Positions 21,155 through 33,100 of a stretch of 64,000 bases of DNA are shown piece after piece. The stretch is from positions 380,949,179-381,013,178 of the forward strand of contig NC_081407.1 of assembly GCF_030272615.1 (NCBI RefSeq). The letters are read 5' to 3'. The notes beneath the pieces were generated by a model that was not told where the DNA came from, ran no database searches, and saw nothing but the letters and a program-made list of their open reading frames with translations. This DNA comes from Cryptomeria japonica. Taxonomy: Eukaryota > Streptophyta > Pinopsida > Cupressales > Cupressaceae. The position numbers and the translations under genes were made by a program. Within the stretch, counting starts at the first letter, position 1; each line of letters opens with the position of its first letter.

Positions 21155-24100
21155 TTACTGAGCGTGATCAGCTTTGATTAGATCCCGGATTGATTCTGAG
21201 ACTGAGTGTATATCAAAAGTGACAGTACCATGGGGGATGTCAGTGCCCAAATTGGCAATATAGTCTGCCACTCGATTTCCCTCTCTATATGTGTGAGTAA
21301 TTTCATAATGGTCGATATCATTAAGAAGTCGAGATATGCACGGGACCCATTTGTTTAGGTTCCTACTCTAGAAACCCCTTTTAATAATCCCTTGAATATT
21401 AACTAAGGAGTCCCCTTCAATGACTATCTTGGTCATTTTATTGGTGAGGCATAGTTTAAGGCCTTCCAAGAGGGCCCGAATTTCTGCTTCATTATTGGTA
21501 GCCACCCCCATGGCCCCATAAATGCCCAATAATAACTTACCTTCACTATTATGAATAACAGCCCCACCGCCAGAAACCCCAGGGTTACCTCGACATGCAC
21601 CATCAAAATTCAGCTTCAGCCATCCCACCGGGGGTGCCTTCCATCTGATATGTTTTCTATTGCCTTTCTTGACCGATAGCTTTGGCAACTGAGTAGGGGT
21701 GACCAGAAACCAATTTTTCTCCATACTTTTGTCCCATTCATTATAGTGTTGGATCTACTTTCTCTGCTTCCCATTGATCATTTCTTCTATGGACACTTTG
21801 ATACAGTCGATGAGTCTATCCACTGGAAGCCATTTATCTTTAAAAATTCTCCTATTCCTTTCCTTCCATATATGCCAAGCTATCATTGACGAGTCTGTAG
21901 TCCAAATGTCACTCCACATAGAAGATTTATTTGAAGGCCACGAGGCAAGGAAATCCTTCAATTTCAAATTCCTAACGGTAGTGTAGTTTATTTTATCTAA
22001 AAACCAGTTCCAACAAGCCTCTGCCATTGGGCAAGTATAAAGTAGATGATCAACAGACTCTTCCGCATTCATACATATGACACATATGCTTGGGCCAGAG
22101 ATGCCTATCAATTTGAGCCTTTCCCCTGTGAGGATTCTGTTATGAAGAGTGATCCATAGGAAGTCGCCAACTTTTGGGAGAAGTCTATTGTGCCAGCACA
22201 GCTTAGATGGCCAATCAGAGTACAGGCCTATTGCCCTTTGGACCTTATATCCCAATTTCACGCAATACTCAACTGACTTCAAACCACACCAGAAGATACT
22301 ATCATCTTCATTGGACACAGGAATATATATTCTGCTAAGTATGGATCTTAGCTGATCGCAAATTACCTGACATCCAATATCCACCTATTTCCAATTTCTG
22401 ATATTACTATTAGAGGGGTCAGTGTCAAAGTAGTCCTCAACATAAGAACCAAACCGGTCTTTTATTAAATTAATCCAATCATGATCCACAAATAATTTGT
22501 TTAACGTTGGTTCACCCTCCCAGAATTTTGCTTTGTTCCCTCGCCCAATATGCCAAGAGATGTGGTCAGTTATCACAGATCTACAATCCCATAGAAAATT
22601 CCAAGAAGCAGAGCCTCTGTCTGCATTTGCCACTGTAAGGATTCTATCCAGATGATTTGTGTCAAGATACTTCTTCTGAAAGATTTTGCACAAGATTTTT
22701 TGGGGTTCCCGATACATCTTCCAAGAGAGTTTTGCACCAAGGGCAATGTTTTGGAGATCCATTTTCCTTAATCTAGCGCCCCCCCCCCCCCCCCCCCCCG
22801 ATTCTTTATTATAACACATCATTTCCCAATTGATGAGGGGAATTCTGCTAGCATCTTTAGCCCCTTCCCACACAAATTTTCTCAACATGTTATCTAAGTT
22901 CTTCCTAATCGCCTGAGGCCTTCTAAAGCATGACATGCTATAGATTGGAATAGCTGACAGAACTGATCGGATCATTGTGAGACGCCCAGCCTGAGATAAC
23001 CATCTATTCTTCCATTGTGATGATTTGGCCACGTAGGCTTGTTTCACATCCTCCCAAATATGAGTTTGATGACACCCCTTGTCGATTTTAATGCCCAAAT
23101 ATTTCATAGGAAGTTCCTCTATTTTGATCCCCAGGATACTCGAGATTCTTGTTTGCGTTTGTCTGCAGGTGTTAAAGAGAAAAAGTTGTGACTTATCCCT
23201 ATTCATTACTTGGCCCGAGAGTTCTGAATACTGGTTCAAAGTTTCCAAAATGCATCTAGCTTCTGCCATAGAAACCTCCCCAAAAACCACCATGTCGTCT
23301 GCAAATTGAGAATGTGTGATGGCAGTTAGTTGTTCATGGATACAGACGCCTTTCCAATTCCCTTGTGAATATTTTTTCTGAATTAATCTTCCTAAAACTT
23401 CTGCCATAATGATGAAAATTGAAGGGGAGAGGGGTTCACCTTGTCTCAGGCCGTTAGTGACAGGAAAAAAACCACAAACACTCTCAGTAACCAATAGAGA
23501 GAAATTGACCAAAGAGATACAAAACTTAATACAAGTGATCCGTTGGGGGGGAAAACCAAATTTTTCAAGGACACAGAGAAGGAACTTCCATGCCACCCGG
23601 TCATATGCTTTTTCCACGTCCAACTTAATTGCCATTCCTCCAATCTTCTCTTTATGCATGGTGTGAATGACTTTTGAAACTAGGATACTACTGTCGGCTA
23701 TCTCCCTTCCTGGGGTAAAACCATTCTGATGTTCTGAAATTAGCTTGGGGAGCAAAGCTTTAAGTCTCTCTGCCATAGCTTTGGAGATGATCTTGTACAG
23801 TGTGTTGCATAGAGATATTGGTCGAAAATCCTTCATAGCAGTGCACTCCGCTTTTTTGGGAATAAGGCATATCAAGGTATGATTTATCTCTTTGACAAAT
23901 TTTCCACCCTTCCTGAAGTCTTCGACCACCCTCCATATATCAACCCCTATAAAGTTCCAACATCTTTGAAATAAATCGGCGTTTAAACCATCCGAACCAG
24001 GTGCCTTGTTCAGGTGTAACACAAAGGTGGCCGATTTAACCTCATCTAAGGTAAAAGGGGCCATCAACATCTTTCCATCCTCATCAGATAATATCAAGTG

Positions 24101-25387
24101 TATAATGTCATCTAAAGCCGGGAAGGAGGTGGACTCAACTGCCCTACCGTCTCCCAATAGCCACATGAAGTAATCTAGAGCTACTTGTTCTATTTCTTTA
24201 GGAGTATGCACCCAAGAGTTATTCATGTCTTGGATCGAACATATTCTGTTGGCGCATTTGCTTGCCTTTACAGAGGCATGGAAACATTTGGTGTTCATAT
24301 CACCCTCAGCTACCCAATGCTCCCTCGCCTTGTCCCTCCAGTACAATTCTTCTCTCCACAGAATCTCAAAATACTGATTCTTAAGGGATTTTTCAGCTTC
24401 AAATTCCACATTTGTCATTCCACGGGCCATTACTAATGAGTTCACTGCTTCTAATTCTTCTTCAATCCTAGCTTTTACTGCGAAGACGTTTTTGAAGGAG
24501 GTTTGGTTCCAGTCCTTTAATCTCCTTTTGACAAATTGTAACCTTTTGGTGAATTTGAAACTAGGGGAACCAGAGAAAACATTACTTTCAATCCACCAAC
24601 TTTTAATAAGACTGAGAAGTGGCGGGTCCTACCACCACATACTAAGAAATTTGAAATAATTCTTATGCTGCTCAGTGTCTTGCCCTATGTTTGGTGATAT
24701 GGGATAATGATCCGACCCATTTTGGGGTTCGATAGCAGAATAGATGGAATGATGGCTTAACAACCACCACTCCCCTACAAAGAACCTATCCAATCTTTTA
24801 GCAATATTCGCAAAATCTCGCCTTCTGTTATTCCAAGTAAAGGACCCATTCTTGGGGATGATATCAACCACTTTACAATTGGTAACAAAGTCCCTAAAAT
24901 CTTCCGCCACCTTAGAAGGCTTCCTTAGACCACCCCTTTTATCCTCTACACTAAGAATTGCATTGAAATCCCCTACCATGACAACTTTCCCCAGATCCAA
25001 TCTAAGAGCCAGCTCCGTCACCTCACACCACACCTTACACTTGTCTTCTATTTTGGTTGGTCCATAGATGTTGAACATCAGGAAACACAGGTTTGACTTT
25101 TTACATTTAACGGAACACACCATCCAAAACTCATGGGAAGCGATAATACATACCTCGATGTATGACGGGTTCCACAAGATCCCAAGCCCTCCTGCCAAGC
25201 CTCGAGCCTCCTGAAACATACCATCCTAGTAATAGAAAAAAAATTTAAATTCCAGAGCTTTTTCTAGATTTAGCTTAGTTTCTTGCAGCAAAAAAATATC
25301 AGACGCAAGCTTGGTCATGGTCCTTTTGACCAAGCATCTTTTGTCAGGGGCGGCTAAACCCCTGACATTCCAAGAGGAAATTCTCAT
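21155..25387 (-). pseudogene. LINE B ORF2: endonuclease, reverse transcriptase, zf-RVT, RNase H
   Basis: A single frame of 1,410 codons plus terminal TAA (21155-21157), with no frameshift. Its five premature stops are all TAG, starting on the coding strand at 25228, 24631, 22387, 21757 and 21370. Domains: endonuclease 25387-24640 (SSWNVRG, LLQETK, VGDFN, GSDHYP); RT 24100-23000 (NKAPGSDGLNADLF, FRPISLCNTLYKI, DVEKAYDRV, GLRQGEPLSPSIF, catalytic FADD near 23290, PMKYLGIKI); thumb and connection to 22385; zf-RVT 22230-21900 (HNRILTGERL, CVICM, HLLYTCP); RNase H 21640-21200 (NFDGACRGNPG, NNEAEIRALL, EGDS, REGNRVAD). A 21-G run encodes seven glycines and keeps frame. All catalytic motifs look intact apart from the stops, so this is a recently dead copy. 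Confidence 0.93.
22779..22799. repeat. C21/G21 homopolymer inside LINE B ORF2
   Basis: Twenty-one C on the plus strand (seven Gly codons on the coding strand), where related LINE proteins normally have a short GG motif. The length is a multiple of three, so the frame is preserved. Long homopolymers are error-prone in assembly, so the exact count should be treated with care. Confidence 0.9.
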
Positions 25388-26730
25388 CTTTCTCCAAGGG
25401 AGGTCTTTCCTCCCTTGGATACTTTACGATAATCTATAACACTGACAATTCCCTTTTCGTGGGCTCTTTGTTCTCTGATAGCTTTGTAGCTTATGCATCC
25501 CTTAGATCCTTTGGCTCTACCCAGGAGCGCGTTTGCAGATTGACTAATGCATCTGGGATCTAGAATATCCGAATCATCCAAATTTTCTATTTCATCATCT
25601 GGCCAAGAGGATTCAGACCCTTCCGCTGAAAGCCTATCCTCCTTGGTAGCGTCCTGATTGGGTAGAGGGGGGGGATAACAGTCCTGAATGAGGAATATTG
25701 TTGTGGATGGGGACTTCTGAGGAAGTACCATTATCTTGGGATAAGTCCTTTGGGAGCAGATTAATATTGGCAAAATTCAGGCCAATCAGTAGAATTTTTT
25801 TTGTATTCACAAGAGGCTTTTGGTTCCAAACATTGCCGAATTTATTGGGGGGCTTTTTGAACGCTTTCCTGACAAACATCCCACACCTCTCGACAGGGTG
25901 TCGCCTACTACCACATCTAGAACATGATGAAATGTCTTTTTCGATTTCCACATGTTGAACCCATCTCCCCTCATTTGTTATAATGGAAATAGAAGGAGGA
26001 ATTTCTTTCACCGCCGCAATTTTAAATCTGGCATAAATGTATAGATCCGCGTCAATGATTGCTTCATCAATTTCCAGAAGTATGCCTAGAGTCCGACCAA
26101 TGCGCTCTAAACAAGGGTTGCTACAATATTCTGAAGGGAGATTAAATAAACGGATCCATAAGGGTTTATCATATATCGCCAACTAAGAAGGATCGAAATT
26201 AGGAGACCGAGGTTGTAAATATAATGGATGGCTATCCAAGAACCAGTTTTGGGAGCAGAGTATCCTATCTTTCTCCTCTGCCTCCGCAAAGACTGCAACA
26301 AAGAAACTTTTCGGCAAGAATTTAATGACCACATGCTTACCCCAATGCTCATCCGCCCAAGACCTGATTGATTTTCTGGGAAATTTAGGGCCAACAACTC
26401 TCCCAATGATTGCATGGTTTCGAAGATAGATCTATCATCAGCTACTTCCTTAGATAAATCCACTACGCACTGTTTAGGGTTTCTGAGATTACTTTTGGAT
26501 TTCGATTCTAAGTATTGATCCCGAGAGGAGATGTCTTCCCAATACTCTTCATGTTCGGAGATAACATTCTCCTCCCAATCCACATCAAACACTTTCCATT
26601 TTGCATATCTTTGTTTGTCTGTGTCGTCATGCGAGTATCCATTATATCTATAATCTGGATTGAATCTGGTCTCCCGTCTGGCCTCGCGCACTTGCCCTTC
26701 CTCGCGAACTTGCTCCTCTCTGCGCTCCAT
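25384..26730 (-). pseudogene. LINE B ORF1: DUF4283 and CCHC zinc-knuckle protein
   Basis: Starts at 26730 with an Arg/Glu-rich N terminus (MERREEQVREEGQVRE). The DUF4283-like domain spans about 26390-25950 (SWADEHWGKHVV, KPLWIRLFNLP), and an intact CCHC knuckle (CSRCGSRRHPVERC) lies near 25910-25870. A charged tail (SWPDDEIENLDDSDI) ends in TGA at 25384-25386. Damage: a frame change near 26385, a TAG at 26183-26185, and a frame change near an eight-G run at 25667-25674. The TGA overlaps the ORF2 ATG (25385-25387) as ATGA, the same arrangement as in LINE A. The ATG choice is uncertain because no 5' UTR remains. Confidence 0.85.
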
Positions 26731-26735
26731 TTTTT

Positions 26736-26788
26736 TATATATATATATATATAATAATATATTAAAATTAATTTTAAAGGATTTTTTT

Positions 26789-26860
<72 letters not shown>
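26736..26860. repeat. AT microsatellites at the LINE B 5' junction
   Basis: A short (TA)n at 26737-26752 and a long uninterrupted (AT)n of about 34 units at 26791-26859, flanking an AT-rich spacer. No coding. Confidence 0.95.
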
Positions 26861-26865
<5 letters not shown>

Positions 26866-27595
26866 TATTTTTGTTATGAAAGAATTTCTTTAACATGTAA
26901 TAATGCATTAAAATAAAATTTAAAAATATATTTTTAATTAATATAAAATAATGTAGATAATTGAAAGAAAAAATAAAGAATTTTTTAATTAACGAATGAT
27001 TTTAAAATATTTAATAATATATATAATTTGATTTAGCTTTTTCTAAATATATATGAAAAGGCAATCCAAAAGTGGTGTCATATTAATTTGAATAACATCA
27101 ACAAAATTCATTATTATCATATTAAAAAAAAATTATCATTAACTAATTCTATTTTTTTTAAATCAAATTATTAATTAAAATAATTGTAGTGATATTTTAC
27201 ATAAAAAAACATGAAAAATCCACCGATTATGATGTCAAAAGATAATAAAAAGTTACATAATCAAACTCAAAATAAAAACTTACATAATCAAACTATAAAA
27301 ATATTTTACCTTTTTAATAGATTTCATTTTATTTTTAAATTTGATTTACTTGTAACTTTTAATATTAAAGATAAAAGTTCAGCTTTAAAAAAATTCATAT
27401 AGCTCAATCTTATATTATTTTATTTGAAGTTTCATTTTAATTTTTTTAAATTTAATTTATATAATAATTTAGCTATATTTACATTCAATTTTAAAATATT
27501 TTTTAATTTGTTAATATTGAGTTTGTATGATCCTTCTACAATCCATGATTTGGATTAGATTGTGTGCATTTTTCATTTGACGTTTCGAATCATAC
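26861..27595. other. Very AT-rich spacer
   Basis: Mostly A and T with poly-T and poly-A runs; no gene, repeat family or regulatory site that I can support. It may be matrix-attachment-like in composition only. Confidence 0.6.
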
Positions 27596-27599
27596 TTAG

Positions 27600-27893
27600 A
27601 GTGACCTATCATCAGTTTTCTTCTCTCCCTCTTTCCCTATCACTTCCTCTTTGTATTACTCTCTATTTCTCCTCTATCCTCTCTATTTCTCTCCCTGCCT
27701 CTCTATTTATTTATATGTGTCTCTTCCTTTCTATCTTTATCTCCATATCTCTCTCACTCATACACAATCCCTATTTCTCTCTCCCTCTATCTTTGTACCT
27801 CTCTCACACATACATGCTCCCTTTTTCTCCCTCCCTATCTCTATCTATCTATCTCTCTTTCCCCCTCCCTCTCTTTCCATTACTTGTTTCTAT

Positions 27894-27972
<79 letters not shown>

Positions 27973-28790
27973 CCTATCCCCTCATCTATCTTTCTCTCCC
28001 TTCCTCTTCCCATATATCTTCATCTCTCACTTCTTGTATATCTTTATCTATGTATTTCTCTCTCCCTCTCTTTATCTTCCCCTATTACTCTATCCCTCTC
28101 TCTACCTCTCCCTCTTTCCATATCTATTTTACTATCTCTACATCTCTATATTTATTTGCTACCTTATTTATCTCTCTATCTCTATATCCCTCTCCCCCTC
28201 TCTATATCTCCATATCTCTTTCTATATCACTCTATCTTACCATCTATATCTCTACATATCCCTCTCTCTTACTCAAACTCATCTATGTCTTGCTCACTCT
28301 CTCTTTACCTCTCTATCTCCCTCTCTCCCCATCTTTATCTCTCCTTCCCTCTCCATCTTAATCTCTACATCTATTTTCCTCTCACCCCCTCTATCTCTAA
28401 ACATGTCTCTCTTTATCTATCCATCCATCTCTCTCCCCGTGTCTCTCTATCTCCTTCCTAGACCTCTATATCTATATCTCTTTGCCTCTCTATCTCTCCA
28501 TATTTCTTCTTCCATTTCTCCCTCTCTATCTTGTTACCTCTGCATCTCTCCCCCTCCCTATCTTTCTTTGTATATCACTTCCTATCTCTACATTTATCTT
28601 TATAGATTTCCCTCTCATTATCTCCCTCTATATATTTATCTCTTCCATTTGTATCTACCCCTTTACATCCTCTCTTTATCTCTCATTCACCTTTCCATAT
28701 CCCTCTCCTTATCCATATCCATCTCTAATTTCCTCTATATCCCCCCCCCCCCCCCGCCCCTCTTTCTCCCCCTATTGCAAACATAACACA
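27600..28790. repeat. 1.2-kb polypyrimidine tract with pure (CT)n core
   Basis: The plus strand is almost entirely C and T with scattered A, in degenerate CTCTAT, CTCC and CCTCTAT units, around an uninterrupted (CT)n core of about 36 repeats at 27898-27970 and a C run at 28741-28755. All three plus frames are open for up to 300 codons because TAA, TAG and TGA cannot easily form; the Leu/Ser-rich translations are not proteins. In the sense of the neighbouring gene it is a polypurine (GA) tract downstream of the transcript. Confidence 0.92.
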
Positions 28791-30151
28791 ATTCTATTGG
28801 TAATGGAGCCTAATATATATTCGTAATTTAGATGTTTTATTTTATTTTATTTTATTTGTGGTTGAATTCTTGCAAGTGGATGCATAGTTGATTCGAAGTT
28901 ATTGCTTCTATATTGAGACTTCTTTTGCACAAACAACACCATTTACTAAACGGCCTAACAATTGACCCCACATGCTGCAAAAAAGTATGCAACTAATAGA
29001 ACAACTTTTTTCATAATTGATATTGTAGACATCTTCAGTGTACACATTGCACTCCAAGATGCAATTTTTAGTTGATAACATATGTTATCTGTAACAAAAC
29101 TCTCCAAATTAACACCTATCAAACCCTAGCATTAATACATATACAATATACAAATATACAATAAAATGACACTGTTATTTTCAACTTCCCTCAGCTTTAA
29201 GAACATGAGCCATGTTTCTTATTTCAATCCATTTGAATATACACCTATATAATACTTCACAAGGGGTGGAGCTCAAGACTTCTGAAAACCACTCCATATA
29301 AATTTACCCAATTTTCAAAAATCTTTATTTATAACATTTTTGTATGTTAGAATTTTTTTAAATCCTACAACTATCCTTGCGACACCATTCTACAAAAGGA
29401 CACATGCAACCTATGTTCACTGTAGACCATATTTCTTTGTGAAACGTTACCATACAGGCACCATGCAGCCCAGAAGTAAGAATCCCCAGCTATGGCACCT
29501 CTTCCCTCTTTAATTACTATAAACTCTACAAAGCTAACAGTATTTTACTTGCAAATGAAGAAATTGTATTGAGGTGTAATTATCTGTTGCTGCATTCAAG
29601 GGTAAAGAGTAACTTGAAATAACATTTGGTAAAGAGTAACTAGCCAAAGATGGAAGCACAAAACAAGCTAAATATATTGAGGGTGACATCATTTAAATAG
29701 CTTGATTGATTTTGAGATTTTCATAGTCTCAATCAGTCAAATGCAGAGAAACCAACTTATAATATTGATCCTAAACATTGCAGATCAACCCTAAATTAAA
29801 AAATCAATAGCTTTTGATTGGTGGATAGACAGCCATTGGTGAAGGAAACGTAAGGACTGTAGTAACCCTTCGGCACTTTATAATACACCGGTGCCAGAAA
29901 AGATCCACTTCTCTCATTGCGAACAGTCTACTTTGAGAATACCATGTTGCCTATAATGTAAAAATACGAAATTGCAGAGCCTTATATGAGAATGAGGATT
30001 TTTCAAGTTTTCACTGCCATATCTGGCTTTCATATAATAATATATATCGGCCCGAAGGCCAATTTTACCCCCTGAAACTGAAGACCTGCAAACCAACGAT
30101 GTGAGTCCAAAGTTCAAAATTCAAACTATACCCATGAAGGATAATTTCAAT
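28791..30151. other. 3' flank of the host gene
   Basis: No separate gene recognised. The part adjacent to 30151 should contain the 3' UTR of the minus-strand gene. On the minus strand 30105-29850 has moderately GC sequence with short open stretches that may be UTR. I do not see a canonical AATAAA within about 300 bases of the stop that I would defend. Confidence 0.4.
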
Positions 30152-33100
30152 TCAATCCCTCCAACAGAGCAAAAACTCTAGCACGCCACAAAAACCCAGC
30201 TTCCTTCCAAGTTTCTCTTTGCTTTGAAGAAACATATCAGTTTCCTGGAAAACGAACAAAAAAATGCAAGGAATCAGAATTGACCTCACAAAACTTAGAA
30301 AACTAATTTATACTATTGCTGCAAATCAGGATGACGTTTAAAAGTTGATCTATCAATATGTTTCTTGCTGTCTGCAGATTCAACAGAACAATGCGTTCAC
30401 ACAAGCACAAACAAAATTCGCCAAGAAAGAGCATTTTAAGACATTTCATTGATCTCTTAACAAAAGCACACACTTGCCTATAAAGTATGATAAAGGCATT
30501 TAACCGATGTTTGCTTTTGTTGAGATTAAATGTTGAAACATAAAAGTTGGCTGAATTTTTTTGAATGTAATTATATACTCAGCTTATAGTTTCTACTTTG
30601 TCTAATTCCTATGGAGAAATGAGTCAGCGTAACATGTTGGTAGAGTCAGGTTGGCCTCTTCAAACCTTCAAAGACACAATAATGCAATTCTGTTCGTAGC
30701 AACCAAAGAAAGAATGAGAAGCAATATTTAACGAGGGGTTTGAGATTAAATGATTATGGAATTCAGTAGATCCTGAGGGTCCTCAAAATGTGGAAAAGAA
30801 AATTGCATCACGGGGCCAGCTGGAGAAGGATTTAGGAGACATGACTAAGTCTGTTCTCCCATTTAATGAAGATATTCCATTTAAACAGAATTTTGAGGAG
30901 AAGTATAGTGACATCAGACAACGGAGTAAATCCACTATAGATTGAGCTGTGGCGTCAATCTATTGATTGTATGTGTGGCTTACCTTATAATGGGGAAATG
31001 TGAAGATTTTTCAACAAAGAGACAAGGAACATTGATCTGAACTCCAACAAGAAAAAACTTAAAGAGCTCGTCTCTAGCAGAATATGCTAACAAGTCTTCA
31101 CATGATGTTTCATATTGAAAAGAACTGTAAAGGTAAAGGAAGATCAGAGAAGCGATTGAGATTAGATAAAATCTTAATAATCTCAATTGAGATGATGAAT
31201 AATGGACTAGAGCTGGGTGATCCATGGAGACCCAACATTTTTTGCACAAAGCTCATGATGAACTTAATTGATCATCGTATAATAGTGAACAATACCTCTG
31301 CCATTTACTCAATACTCTATATGTGCATCAATTATTGGAAATTGGTATTAAAAATGATCTACTCTATATTATAATCTGGGTTATCTATTTATAAGGAGTC
31401 TTGTTGGAACATGTCCAGCATCTCCCCTCAGAAATTGTAACATGATTCAACAGCCTTCTGTGAGATCATTAATTGGAATGGTAGTATCTTTTGGGAAAAA
31501 CGGCTAGCTCAACTTCCTACGGGTAATGCTGAGGTGATTGCTGGAACGTGTCTGCTGTGTCCCATCGGGATTCGTGACAGGGGTTAACAGCCTTTTGTGA
31601 GATCCTTAACTGGAATCATAAATGGACTACTCGTCAATCACCAAGTTTTAGACGAATTTTTCACAAAAACTTAATGAGTCTATGGCAAAAACTTCGCTGC
31701 ATAAAAAAAGAGGTCCAGATGTATCAAAAGATAATGCAATAATTTTTTTTCTTCAAGTTAGTCTCATTCTTTTCATCAAAATATATACATGAAATATAGC
31801 ATTTAAGTATAAGTCACTTATACTTTAAGTTATAAGTCATGTATACATTGACAGGATGTTTGAGAGTGATTTCAAATCTTTAGGAGTTATAATGCAAATT
31901 CTAGGTTTTAGAGAATCTTATCAAATTTCAGACTTAATCAAATTCCAATAATCAACAGGCTCATATCAACATCCTCTTGCTTTCTCTATCTCACTCATTT
32001 TATCTACCCTAAATTCTAGACCTGTCTATCTCTCTATCATTCTTCCTCTATCCCCTCTCTCTACCGCTCTCTATCTCACTCTCTCCCCCACTCTCTCCCC
32101 AAGATCTAGACCTATCTCTCTACCTCTCTCTCTCACCCTTAGACCCCCACAAGTGGTGCTACCCTCAACCTCGTTTTGGCAAGGTGGAGGAGCCATAGTG
32201 GACTCCTGGGATTAGGCACTCTAGTTCTACATCTCCCCTAGTTTTCACTAGAGCTGGGAAGAGGAAGATGTAAAATGTTTTGATGTAGTATTTATATTTA
32301 GTTTTACAAAAATAATTTGCTATTTTCTTTTTGTTTCAGACTATCAGCCATCAGCATTCCACATGAGAATGACATTTGGTATCCAATTTGCATTTAAATC
32401 AATCAAATATATCGAGACTTGGCTTGTTTCTTTTGTCTACTCATTTATTGACTCATTGGATGCATCTCCTCATTCAATTTTGCAAAAAAAAATGCATTTC
32501 TAATTAAATTTAAACAAATTTTTTAAGTTGCCGAGTTTTCTTTTCAGCCCTTAACAAGTTTTTGCTTTTAGCAAGTAATTCAACTATAACTGAAATGATG
32601 GCGGTTTTCTGAAAACAGATACATCTTTTGAAAAAACAGTCAACCCAACTCCCTATAGCCCTACCTGTTTTTAACCCTATATCTTAATAATGGACTACAA
32701 AATGTGCCTCAAAATGTCAAATCTTCGTTTGCAGTTTAACATTATGGATTGAAGAAGCTTGAAGTTTCTAATGCTAAATATCTTTATGTTCAGTTTTTCA
32801 TATTAAATATGTATGCTTCTAATTAAACAAAGTTGCATGCACTACGATGGTCAACCACGATTTAGGTCTTATGTGTTCATCCCATTCTGTGAGAGGACTT
32901 CATCAAATGATGATAAAGAGTCACTTTGATTGGCAAAAAAAAATCAAAATGGGAACAAAACTCCTGGAGGCTGCTTTGGGTACTATAAATTCGCAAGCCT
33001 CAATGGGAAAACAGCATTATGGTGGATAAATATATAAATAAAAAGAAATCAAGTTTAATGGTAGGACTTATAGGACTCATATAGTACTAAAAATACAAGA

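Larger units (their letters stand above)
20084..26735 (-). mobile_element. LINE B: L1-type non-LTR retrotransposon, near full length
   Basis: Second plant LINE, opposite in orientation to LINE A and much better preserved. ORF1 (26730-25384) and ORF2 (25387-21155) are followed by roughly 1 kb containing an additional ORF (20990-20212) before the 3' tail. The 5' side stops only a few bases before the first ATG, against an AT microsatellite, so the 5' UTR is missing or the copy is slightly 5'-truncated, as is common for LINEs. No clear target-site duplication can be drawn because both flanks are AT repeats. Confidence 0.9.

Noticed and set aside
27562-28826. Long plus-strand frames rich in Leu, Ser, Pro and Tyr (up to 300 codons)
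   Set aside because: They are translations of a CT-rich low-complexity tract in which stop codons can hardly form; all three frames are open at once.
29914-30117. Small minus frame after the host gene stop
   Set aside because: Falls in the expected 3' UTR, lacks a domain and overlaps the region needed for transcript end formation.
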